A DNA stretch of 64,000 bases from Pycnococcus provasolii (taxonomy: Eukaryota; Chlorophyta; Pseudoscourfieldiophyceae; Pseudoscourfieldiales; Pycnococcaceae): positions 310,001 through 374,000 of the forward strand of contig OW568881.1 in assembly GCA_938743325.2 (NCBI GenBank), given 5' to 3'. Position 1 is the first letter of the stretch, and every line of letters begins with the position of its first letter. The position numbers were made by a program, and so were the translations under genes. Below the pieces are notes generated by a model. The model was not told the origin of the DNA, made no database searches, and worked only from the letters and a program-made list of their open reading frames with translations. Of this stretch, positions 27,515 to 37,664 are shown piece after piece.

Positions 27515-30500
27515 CTACGGCTCGTAGTTGAGCATAGTTCGCAGCCACTTCTCAGCCTCCTTAATGTCCATCTTCTTCCTCTGCGCGTATTCAACAACCT
27601 GCGTCTGGTCAATCTTGCCAACGGCGAAGTACTGCGCCTTGGGCGCCGCAAAGTACAGGCCGCTGACGGACGCCGCGGGAAGCATAGCCAAGCTCTCCGT
27701 CAGCTGAACTCCCGTCTCGTCCTCCACATTCATCAAATCCCACATCGTACGCTTCTCCGTGTGATCCGGCTGGCTCGGGTAGCCGGGCGCAGGTCGGATG
27801 CCCTGGTACTTCACCTTCAGCAGGTCGTCGTACGACAGGTTCTCATCCGGAGCGTATCCCCACATCTCCTTGCGCACAATCACGTGCACAACCTCCGCGA
27901 ACGCCTCAGCCAGACGGTCAGCGAGCGCCTCGGCGAGGATGTACGAGTAGTCGTCATCGGCATTCTTGTACTTCGTCGTGATCTCCTCCAGACCAAAGCC
28001 GGCGGACGTCACGAACATGCCCACGTAATCCTTAATTCCCGTCTCCTTGGGTGCAATGAAGTCGCCGAGGGCGAAGTATTGCTCGCCATCCTCCTTCTCA
28101 GCCTGCTGGCGAAGGCCGTACAGCAAGCACTTCGCCTCGGAGCGTGCCTCGTCATCCTCCGGCATGTACAGCTCGATGTCGTCGTCGTTCACGGCCGACG
28201 CGGGGTAGATGCCCACAATTCCGCGCAAGCGAATCGACTTGTTCTTCTTCCAGTCCTCGAGCATCTCCATCGCCTCGTCGAACAGCTTCTTCGCCTCGGA
28301 GCCAACCGTCTCGTCGTTGAAAATCTTCGGGTAGCCACGGTTCGGATACCGTCCACGGAGCTGCCACACCTGAAAGAAGGGGTTCCAGTCGATCGCGCCG
28401 ATGACATCCTCGAGGGGGAAGTTGTCGAACACGCGCGTTCCGAGCTGCTTCGGCTTCACGGGTGCGTTGGCAGCATCCTTCCAGTCGATCGTGTACTTCT
28501 GCTTGCGTGTGTCGTCCATCGTCAGGAACTTGCGATCCTCCAAGCCTGCGTAGAACTCCTCGCGCAGCTCGGCGTACGTCTCGCGCGTGTCCGAGACGAA
28601 ATCCTCACGGAGTGCGGGCGTGACGAAGCTCTGGCAAACGGGCACCGCTCGGCTCGCGTCCAGGACGTAAACAACCTGGCCGTTCGTGTACTGCGGCTCG
28701 AGCTTCACTGCCGTGTGCATGCGGCTCGTTGTCGCACCTCCAATCAAGATCGGCTGCTTCAATCCTGCTTTCTGCATCTCCTTGGCGACCGTGACCATCT
28801 CGTCGAGGCTAGGCGTGATGAGACCAGACAGGCCGAGGATGTCAGCCTTGTGCTCAATCACCGCATCGATGATCTTCTTGCACTCGCACATCACGCCAAG
28901 GTCAATCACCTTGAAGTTGTTGCATCCCAGCACGACAGACACGATGTTCTTGCCAATGTCGTGCACGTCGCCCTTGACGGTGGCAATCACAATCACTCCT
29001 GCGTTCTCAGCCTCCATCTCCGAGGGATCCTTGCCCGCAGCGCGAGCCGCCTCCGCCTTCTCCTTCTCCATGAACGGAATGAGGTGGCCGACACCCCTCT
29101 TCATCACGCGAGCAGACTTGATCACCTGCGGCAGGAACATCTTACCGGCACCGAACAGGTCGCCAATCACGTTCATGCCATCCATGAGAGGTCCCTCGAT
29201 GATGCGCAGCGGCTTCTCGTACTTGCCGCACGTTCGCGCCTCCTCGATATCCTTCACGATGTGCTCGTCGATGCCCTTGATGAGAGCGTGCTCGATGCGC
29301 TTCTCCAGCTCAAGGTCGCGCCAGTTGTTCGCAGCGCTCTTCGCGGCCGCGGGGCCAGCCGCCTCGCCCTGACGCCTGAGCGCACACGGCTTGCTCTTCG
29401 GGTCGAGCGTTTGCGCGAACTCCAGCATGCGCTCCGTGGCGTTGTCGCATCGGTTCAGAAGCACATCCTCAACGTACTCGAGAAGCTCCTTGTCGATGTT
29501 CTCGTACTTGTCCTCGATGCAGTGCGCGGCGTTCACGATACCCATGTCCATGCCCGCCTCACACGCGTGATAAAGGAACGCGCTGTGGAACGCGCGACGC
29601 ACAGGCTCGTTGCCACGGAAGCTGAACGCGATGTTGCTCACACCTCCGCTGATCTTGCAGCCGGGGCAGACGCGCTTGATTTCGCGCGTCGCGTTGATGA
29701 AGTCCACGGCGTAGTTGTTGTGCTCCATCATGCCCGTGCCGACGGTGAGAATGTTCGGGTCGAACACGATGTCCTGCGGGTCGAAGCCAACCTTCTCCAC
29801 GAGGACCTTGTACGCGCGCTGGCACATGCTCACCTTGTCATCGCAGGTCGCCGCCTGGCCCGTCTCGTCGAACGCCATCACGACCACAGCCGCGCCGTGG
29901 CGCTTGACGATCTTCGCCCTCCTGATGAACTCCTCCTCGCCCTCCTTCAGGCTGATGCTGTTCACGATGCACTTGCCTTGGCTGCACTTCAGGCCAGCCT
30001 CGACGACGTGGAACTTCGACGAGTCGATCATGAACGGAACCTTCGACGCCTCCGGCTCCGCGACGAGCAGGTTGACGAACTTCGTCATCGCAGACACGGC
30101 GTCAATCAGGCCGTCGTCCATGTTGATGTCGATGACGTGGGCGCCCTGCTCCACCTGCTTCAGAGCGATCTGAAGAGCCTTGTCGTAGTTGCCGTCGACG
30201 ATAGCCTTCTTGTAGATGCTCGAGCCCGCGACGTTGCATCGCTCGCCGACGTTCAGGAACGTCGAGCGCATGTTCTTCTCGTCCGGCTTGTAGTTGAGCG
30301 GCTCCAGGCCGGAGATGCGCATCAGAGGCTCGACGTCGTGCGTCTTGCGCGGCTTGTACTCTGACACCATGTCGTGCAGACACTTGATGTGCTCGTTCGT
30401 CGTGCCGCAGCATCCGCCGATGCCGTTGATGAGACCGCGCGCCGCGAACGGACGGCATTCCTCCGCCATCTCGCCGCCCTTCTGGTCGTATCCGCCCATC

Positions 30501-33500
30501 GCGTTCGGCAGTCCCGCGTTGGGGTAGCAGAACACGAAGCAGTCGGAGCACTTCGACAGGTTCTCGATGTACGGGATCATGTCCTTCGCGCCGAGCGCGC
30601 AGTTCAGGCCGATCGCAATCGGCTTGGCGTGCTTGATCGAGTTCCAGAACGCCTCGTTCGTCTGGCCGGACAGCGTGCGTCCGCTGTTGTCGACAATCGT
30701 GCCGGAGATGAACACGGGAATGCGCTTGCCCACCTTCTCGAAGAACAGGTCGAGCGCGTACATCGCCGCCTTGGCGTTCAGCGAGTCGAAGATCGTCTCC
30801 ACCAGGAAGAGGTCCACGCCGCCGGCGTACAGGCCCTCAGCCTGCTCTATGTACGCCTGCACCACCTCGTCGTACGTGCAGTTGCGGTACGCCGGGTTCT
30901 CCACCGAAGGCGACACCGACAGCGTGCGGTTCGTCGGTCCGATGGCGCCCGCGACGAAGCGCGGCTTGTTCGGCGTCTTCGCGGTCCACTCCGCGCAGAC
31001 GCGCTTCGCCAGCTTCGCACCCTCGGTGTTGATGAGGTTCACGTGCTTGAGATCCTGCAGCTCGTAGTCCGCCTGGCTGATGGTCGTGCCGTTGAACGTG
31101 TTCGTCTCGATGATGTCGGCGCCACCCTCGAGCATGCCGCCGTGGATCTCGCCGATGACGTCCGGGCGTGTCACCACGAGTAAGTCGTTGTTACCCTTGA
31201 GGTCGTGCGTATGGTTCTTCCACTGCTCGCCGCGGAAGTCCTCCTCCTTGAGGCTCTTGTACTTCTGGATCGACGTTCCCATCGCGCCGTCGATGACGAT
31301 GATGCGTTCCTTCATGATCTTCTCGAGAATGTCGTACGTGTCGCTCATGGGCAAGTGGTCCGTCCAGTCCATGTACTTTGGCACGGCGCTCACGTTCTTC
31401 GGCGGCGCAATGAGATTTTCCTTGATCGGGTTCTGCCTTGGCGTAGCCTCGAACTTAGGCACCTCTCCATTCAGGCGTTTCAGGGCACACGGCTTGCTCT
31501 TCGGGTCGAGCGTTGCCGCGAACTCCAGCATGCGCTCCGTGGAATCAGCACGGCGATTCAACAGGACGTCTTCGACGTACTTCAGCAACTCCTTGTCGAT
31601 GTTCTCGTACTTGTCCTCGATGCAGTGCGCGGCGTTCACGATACCCATGTCCATGCCCGCCTCACACGCGTGATGAAGGAACGCGCTGTGGAACGCGCGA
31701 CGCACAGGCTCGTTGCCACGGAAGCTGAACGCGATGTTGCTCACACCTCCGCTGATCTTGCAGCCGGGGCAGACGCGCTTGATTTCGCGCGTCGCCTCGA
31801 TGAAGTCCACGGCGTAGTTGTTGTGCTCCACCATGCCCGTGCCGACGGTGAGAATGTTCGGGTCGAACACGATGTCCTGCGGGTCGAAGCCAACCTTCTC
31901 CACGAGGACCTTGTACGCGCGCTGGCACATGCGCACCTTGTCATCGCAGGTCGCCGCCTGGCCCGTCTCGTCGAACGCCATCACGACCACAGCCGCGCCG
32001 TGGCGCTTGACGATCTTCGCCCTCCTGATGAACTCCTCCTCGCCCTCCTTCAGGCTGATGCTGTTCACGATGCACTTGCCTTGGCTGCACTTCAGGCCAG
32101 CCTCGACGACGTGGAACTTCGACGAGTCGATCATGAACGGAACCCTCGACGCCTCCGGCTCCGCGACGAGCAGGTTGACGAACTTCGTCATCGCAGACAC
32201 GGCGTCAATCAGGCCGTCGTCCATGTTGATGTCGATGACGTGGGCGCCCTGCTCCACCTGCTTCAGAGCAATCTGAAGAGCCTTGTCGTAGTTGCCGTCG
32301 ACGATAGCCTTCTTGTAGATGCTCGAGCCCGCGACGTTGCATCGCTCGCCGACGTTCAGGAACGTCGAGCGCATGTTCTTCTCGTCCGGCTTGTAGTTGA
32401 GCGGCTCCAGGCCGGAGATGCGCATCAGAGGCTCGACGTCGTGCTTCTTGCGCGGCTTGTACTCTGACACCATGTCGTGCAGACACTTGATGTGCTCGTT
32501 CGTCGTGCCGCAGCATCCGCCGATGCCGTTGATGAGACCGCGCGCCGCGAACGGACGGCATTCCTCCGCCATCTCGCCGCCCTTCTGGTCGTATCCGCCC
32601 ATCGCGTTCGGCAGTCCCGCGTTGGGGTAGCAGAACACGAAGCAGTCGGAGCACTTCGACAGGTTCTCGATGTACGGGATCATGTCCTTCGCGCCGAGCG
32701 CGCAGTTCAGGCCGATCGCAATCGGCTTGGCGTGCTTGATCGAGTTCCAGAACGCCTCGTTCGTCTGGCCGGACAGCGTGCGTCCGCTGTTGTCGACAAT
32801 CGTGCCGGAGATGAACACGGGAATGCGCTTGCCCACCTTCTCGAAGAACAGGTCGAGCGCGTACATCGCCGCCTTGGCGTTCAGCGAGTCGAAGATCGTC
32901 TCCACCAGGAAGAGGTCCACGCCGCCGGCGTACAGGCCCTCAGCCTGCTCTATGTACGCCTGCACCACCTCGTCGTACGTGCAGTTGCGGTACGCCGGGT
33001 TCTCCACCGAAGGCGACACCGACAGCGTGCGGTTCGTCGGTCCGATGGCGCCCGCGACGAAGCGCGGCTTGTTCGGCGTCTTCGCGGTCCACTCCGCGCA
33101 GACGCGCTTCGCCAGCTTCGCACCCTCGGTGTTGATGAGGTTCACGTGCTTGAGATCCTGCAGCTCGTAGTCCGCCTGGCTGATGGTCGTGCCGTTGAAC
33201 GTGTTCGTCTCGATGATGTCGGCGCCACCCTCGAGCATGCCGCCGTGGATCTCGCCGATGACGTCCGGGCGTGTCACCACGAGTAAGTCGTTGTTACCCT
33301 TGAGGTCGTGCGTATGGTTCTTCCACTGCTCGCCGCGGAAGTCCTCCTCCTTGAGGCTCTTGTACTTCTGGATCGACGTTCCCATCGCGCCGTCGATGAC
33401 GATGATGCGTTCCTTCATGATCTTCTCGAGAATGTCGTACGTGTCGCTCATGGGCAAGTGGTCGACCCACGGCATGTACTTCGGTATGGGAGTTGTTGTG

Positions 33501-33716
33501 GTCTTTCCGCCGAAGAACTTCTTGTATCCGTAGTACAGAGCACCAGCACCTGCTAAGAGTGGATATTGTGTGTGTGCAAGAATGTGTTGTCAAAGAGTGA
33601 GCTCTGTTGTGATTCTGGTGGTTGTGGTGGTGGTGTATGCATTTCGAAGTTATCGTCACTCATCGCGGCATTGCCACGAGGTCTCACTCACAAGGAGGCA
33701 CATATTATGACGTCAA

Positions 33717-33804
<88 letters not shown>

Positions 33805-34062
33805 TGTGTGTGTGTGTGTGTGCAACTTCCCACCCACAAGCACGAGTCCAACCAACGTACCAGCAGCCAAAGAGGCGACAGCCACGGCAGGCATTCCCCC
33901 TCCATTACTATTGGAGGATTTCTCATGTTTCTTTCCTGAGTTCCCTGACGACGTCGACGGCGACATCATGGAGCGTTCGTTCGACTTCGAGGACGAAGAC
34001 TCCTTCGGAGAAGTCACCGCAACACGCGCGATCTCCTGTGTGGTTGATTCTCCACCAGCCAT
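27515..34062 (-). CDS. METH: Cobalamin-dependent methionine synthase with duplicated Hcy/pterin modules and N-terminal membrane segment
   Basis: It transfers methyl from methyltetrahydrofolate via cobalamin to homocysteine. The long exon (33552-27515) is open throughout. I infer a first exon 34062-33834 starting [11 protein letters not shown] and a 281-nt GT-AG intron (33833-33553) containing AG/TG microsatellites. The join is in frame (2088 residues) and creates one hydrophobic helix (about 59-85) followed by [14 protein letters not shown]. Modules: homocysteine domain plus pterin domain at about 103-790, the same pair again at about 804-1480, then cap and B12-binding domain with DVHDIGKN (about 1495-1740) and the SAM activation domain with [12 protein letters not shown], ending near 2085. 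Zinc-ligand Cys (GLNCALG, GGCCGTT) appear in both copies. Normal MetH is about 1250 residues with one pair. A start at 33475 is the alternative if the intron is wrong. Confidence 0.85.
29382..31357 (-). repeat. Methionine synthase internal duplication, second (C-terminal) copy
   Basis: A block of about 1976 bp that repeats at 31485-33460 with a constant offset of 2103 bp (701 codons). By eye the encoded proteins differ at six positions in about 640 residues, then at about seven in the last 35. The very high identity indicates recent duplication or gene conversion, or an assembly artefact. Confidence 0.95.
31485..33460 (-). repeat. Methionine synthase internal duplication, first (N-terminal) copy
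   Basis: The partner of 29382-31357. The linker between copies ([18 protein letters not shown] through VPKYMDW) is unique to this copy and leads straight into the second [16 protein letters not shown]. Third-position changes are also rare along the alignment. Confidence 0.95.
33721..33822 (+). repeat. (AG)n then (TG)n compound microsatellite in predicted intron
   Basis: Forty-one AG units followed by about ten TG units. On the gene strand this is CA then CT repeats, which makes a polypyrimidine-rich stretch inside the predicted intron of methionine synthase. Confidence 0.95.
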
Positions 34063-35099
34063 GATCCAAAGGCACTTACAAGAAGACACCAAGGACAATG
34101 TCAGATGGCTTCGAAGAATGGAATGGAGCCCAAGAATGAATCCCGTGGGAGGGAGGGACCCGGGCGGATGACGTCGCTCGCCCCCGGGTGCCAATCGGCG
34201 ATCTGCTTCGGCGCCGGGGTTTGTTTACGGGTCCAGGGTGAAGCTTTCTGCGCCCCCCATTCCCAGTCGCAGTTGCCAGTCCCGGGATCCCGCGGGGGAA
34301 GGGGTATCCCCTGGGGGATCCCCAGGTGGGTCTTGGGAATTCTCTTGGGAATGGTGCCCGGGCCCATGGACATTTTCTCTTTACGATTGCTTTACGATAG
34401 TTTTATGTAGAGAACTACCCCCGTCTGCCCGTTAGCCCGTAAGGTTATTAGGTCGTCGTCTTGGGCTCTTTGAGCTTTGTTGTGCAATTATTGGGCTCTT
34501 TCATTCTTGTGCAATTATTATTGGGCTCCAGGGACTCTTGACGAAGCTCTTGACGGGCGTGAAGACGTTTGTTGTTGGGAGGAAGACGTTTGTTGTTGGG
34601 AGGAAGAGTTGAAGACGCTTGCTCTTGGTGTCGTTTTCTCGCTCTCTCTTTCTCTCGTTTTTCTCGTTTTTCGATTTGGGTGGGTTTGGCCGGTTGGGTT
34701 GGGGCAGGCAATGGATACCGCTTCATGGAGGCGGGATCAAGGAGTTGCTGAGGGTGAGGGGGTGTGAGGGACGGGTCGGTGAGAAGGTGGGTGGCGAGCG
34801 TGGGGAGTGTAGAACTATCATAGGTGGAAGGGTGGGTTGGGGGGAAGTGAGAGGGTCGGGTCTGTGGTGGTGAAGTAAGGTGCGAATGAGAATGTCGTAC
34901 GGTAGTGGGGGTGAAGAGAAAGGAACGAACATGCACGGACGAGCATGTCCTTAACCCCCAATCAATCCACATGTATTTTCTTCCCCGAGGAAACTCCAAA
35001 CCCCCAACTTCCACACGCCCCCTTTTTGGGGGGTCATTTTGCCACGTCAGTCCGGAGGGCATAGGTTGGTAAAAAAGTTGACAACAACAGGCGTCAGTC
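34063..35099. other. Intergenic spacer, no supported gene
   Basis: One kilobase with low-complexity GA/GT-rich sequence. It includes two adjacent 21-bp units GAAGACGTTTGTTGTTGGGAG (34561-34602), three spaced TTGGGCTCT motifs (34461-34515) and GGATCC-rich palindromic sequence near 34285-34325. A 269-codon minus frame at 34448-35257 overlaps the start of the next gene and has biased composition, so it is not called. Confidence 0.6.
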
Positions 35100-35843
35100 A
35101 TGTCGTCGTCCACGCGGCTCAGGCTCAGGAGTTGTCTGCCCCGCACGCACACACTTACACTCAGGGTCAGGATTACGGCTCGCGCCCACGCTGAAGTCCG
35201 CGTGTGCTCCAACAAGACGTGCCGCAAACAAACCTCCGCGCAAACGCTCGCGCTCATGACCGACGCAGCACCTCTCGATATTCACGTCGACTCGTGCGGG
35301 TGTCTCGGAAACTGTGGAAACGGACCGAACGTGCTCGTTCTCAACCGCGAAACATCCGAAGAAACTGTCGTCAACCACGTCAGCACGCCGGCACAAGCTG
35401 CTAAACTGCTCGCAAGCCTCACCTCCATCGACGTATCGTTCGAGCAAATCCTCGCGGCGATGGAAGTTATGGGAGAAGTTCGAAAACGCATGTACGACGA
35501 ACACGACGAAGAGGCGGAAGCTCTGCTCACAAACCTGCTGGAGAGAAATTTACCCACGCCACCGAGGTACACGCTGCTCGAATACCGCGCAGCGTCCCGC
35601 CGAAGGCTGGGCAAGCTCGAGGGTGCACTCGACGACGCGAACGAGGCTACATCGTGCTGCCCAGAAGGACACGGAGAACCTTGGATACAGCGTGCGGATG
35701 TTCTCAGGGAACTTGGGGAGCTGGACAAGGCGATGCAAGCAATCTTAGACGCCGGCGACATCGAGCGTGCTCTGCGCAGCGACGCACGCTATCGTTCGAA
35801 AAAGCGAAAGCTCAAGCAACAAGTGCAGCAGGCGCACGCGTGA
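35100..35843 (+). CDS. Thioredoxin-like [2Fe-2S] ferredoxin domain plus TPR-like protein, probably plastid
   Basis: 247 residues, ATG at 35100. The first 35 residues are Arg/Ser/Thr-rich without acids, like a transit peptide. Residues about 37-110 carry the thioredoxin-like ferredoxin pattern: VCSNKTCRKQ, then VDSCGCLGNCGNGPNVLVL, with cysteines placed to bind a 2Fe-2S cluster. Residues about 150-230 are helical with TPR-like spacing (YTLLEYRAASRRRLGKLEG, WIQRADVLRELGELDKAM). Plants and algae have plastid proteins of this layout with no well-defined role. The cysteine set looks complete. The C-terminus is basic (RSKKRKLKQQ). A redox or electron-transfer role is inferred only from the fold. 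Confidence 0.75.
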   Translation: MSSSTRLRLRSCLPRTHTLTLRVRITARAHAEVRVCSNKTCRKQTSAQTLALMTDAAPLDIHVDSCGCLGNCGNGPNVLVLNRETSEETVVNHVSTPAQAAKLLASLTSIDVSFEQILAAMEVMGEVRKRMYDEHDEEAEALLTNLLERNLPTPPRYTLLEYRAASRRRLGKLEGALDDANEATSCCPEGHGEPWIQRADVLRELGELDKAMQAILDAGDIERALRSDARYRSKKRKLKQQVQQAHA

Positions 35844-35935
35844 CGCATATAAAACCCATTCATTTTATTTGTTGAAGAAGTAAGCATAACGAAAACGAAT
35901 TCAAAGATATTTTTTTTATGAATACGAAAGTCTAC

Positions 35936-36946
35936 TTACACACCAACCACGAATTCGACAAACTTCGACCAAACGCTTGGTGCCACGGGTGCCGACGCTG
36001 CGGTAGCCACAGTGCTGTCCGCGTGCGCCTTGCTGTTCCACGCACTCGCGTTCCTCGAAGGCCCGCCGTTCGCCGCTGCTCCACTTGCCATGGGCACCGC
36101 AGTGGCGGTATGCCTCTGTGCGAGAGCTGCCAAGTGCTTTTGCGTCGTTGGCCGAGCACCCACGATCAGGCCTGGCGCAACTTCCACCGATGCTCGGCGC
36201 ACCGCCAAGCGTGCCGCGTCGGCGTGCACGAAGCGCACGTGAACGAAGTTCCCCGACGCCGGAACTCCCCAGCGCGACACCTCGGCGACGTCACCACACG
36301 TCGCGAACGCCGCCAGCGCCGCGCTCGCCATGTGGCTTGGAAAGCCGTACAACGTAACCCACCCGTCCATGACGGCCGCCTCCGTCGCTACGGCGGCGGC
36401 GGCGACAAAGGCGGATGATGTGGCGGCGGCGGCGGCGGCGGCGTGGTCCTTGTGGACGTCGTCGACACCCTTGCCCTTTCCACTTGTCGCGGTGTCAGCT
36501 GCGCTGGTTCCTGGCATCGCTGGCTGCGTGACCTGCGACGCCGCCGGCGACGCTCTTCCCGGCGTTCGGTGCATGCGGTCGTACAGGCTTTCCGTCGGCG
36601 GCGGCGGAGGCGTGCGTCCACCGGCGCCGTCTCGCCTTGCGGGCGACACGCCTCGTGGACTCGCGCCTTCGTCGACGCCATCGAAAGAGAGGCCTGCGGA
36701 GGCACCACCGCCACCGCGGTAAGCGCTTCCTAAGGCGCCCCCCTGTTGATCTCGAGGTTGATCCGAGCCCGAACCATCAACGGCGGAAGACCCGTACTGA
36801 ACCGGCGTGTCAGCAGTGCCTCCTCCAGGAAAGGGTCGTGCGGGTGACTGCGCGGACGGCGTTCGAATCAGGCTCAAGAAGCGCGCACCCGCAGGAGTTA
36901 TGGGGATGCCCGGCCCGTTGCCTGGCGTGCCAGGGGTGGAGGCCAT
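35936..36946 (-). CDS. NUP35: Nucleoporin NUP35/NUP53-like (MPPN-type RRM)
   Basis: 336 residues from the ATG at 36946 (MASTPGTPGNGPG); the frame is open upstream but that part looks non-coding. The N-terminal 190 residues are disordered, rich in Gly, Ser, Pro and Ala. The MPPN RRM-like domain (about 194-266) reads WVTLYGFPSHMASAAL, VSRWGVPASGNFVHVRFV and GLIVGARP, close to NUP35 in animals and plants, where it dimerises. The extreme C-terminus (SVWSKFVEFVVGV) is an amphipathic helix like the membrane-binding tail of NUP53. The protein links the inner ring of the nuclear pore to the membrane. FG repeats are absent, as expected. Confidence 0.85.
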   Translation of the reverse strand: MASTPGTPGNGPGIPITPAGARFLSLIRTPSAQSPARPFPGGGTADTPVQYGSSAVDGSGSDQPRDQQGGALGSAYRGGGGASAGLSFDGVDEGASPRGVSPARRDGAGGRTPPPPPTESLYDRMHRTPGRASPAASQVTQPAMPGTSAADTATSGKGKGVDDVHKDHAAAAAAATSSAFVAAAAVATEAAVMDGWVTLYGFPSHMASAALAAFATCGDVAEVSRWGVPASGNFVHVRFVHADAARLAVRRASVEVAPGLIVGARPTTQKHLAALAQRHTATAVPMASGAAANGGPSRNASAWNSKAHADSTVATAASAPVAPSVWSKFVEFVVGV

Positions 36947-37664
36947 GGCGCTGGCAAAACGAACCAAGTTCGACTGCGGTGGCAAAGCAGTCGCGGCGCG
37001 CCGGCGGGAATAATTTGATTCAACAACGCCCCTCTTTTCCCTCCTTCCGGGGGATCCGTAATAGAACCAAAACTGGGGTACCTGGGTAATTTGACTTTTG
37101 GGATACCGGTCGACACGAGCGAAAATAGTACTAACCTTACAGTAGGAGCGGGTGCCCGTACGTAATACATGGCACTGTCTCTTGCACCCGCACGCGCGGG
37201 CTGACGCGTCCGCCGCGCGCGTGTTACCTCGTGGTGCGGGTGCCCGTAATAAAGGCTCGGCGGCCATGAACATGCAAGCACGAATGTGCCCCGAATGACA
37301 GGTACGTTGCATCGGGCGTATTGGTGATTTTGATGTGGTGTGCGCGAGGGCCACCCACGCGAGTGATACTCGACCGCTTGGACGACAAGGAGGCGTCCGG
37401 AACACTAGAGAAAGAAACACTATCTTGGTACTTCTACTCACCGACCTCATGCCTGTTCGGCGACGCCGACGCGCGCACGTGCGGCTGTCGTAGTGGGACG
37501 ATGCAACGTGTCAGGTACTTAACATTGCTCGACTCAAGCAATTGATGCAGCAATAGCTTTCCGTCGACCGGAAAATATGCTGCTTTTCTTAATTTTAATA
37601 CAATACAATTAATACACTAGACAACCACCACCAATTCTTCAATTGGCTCACTAGTACCCTTGTA
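36947..37664. other. Intergenic spacer with no gene seen
   Basis: It separates the start of the NUP35 gene from the end of the coiled-coil gene, both on the minus strand, so it should hold the NUP35 promoter. CGTACG/GGTGCCCGTA motifs occur twice (37150 and 37219). No coding signal. Confidence 0.6.

Noticed and set aside
27761-30364. Plus-strand open frame of 867 codons opposite methionine synthase
   Set aside because: It mirrors the coding strand of a clear MetH gene, is rich in Arg/Leu/Val/His as antisense frames of GC-rich genes are, and repeats in the second copy. No domain is visible.
34448-35257. Minus-strand frame of 269 codons
   Set aside because: Biased His/Pro/Thr/Arg composition from low-complexity sequence, and it overlaps the start of the Fe-S/TPR gene on the other strand.
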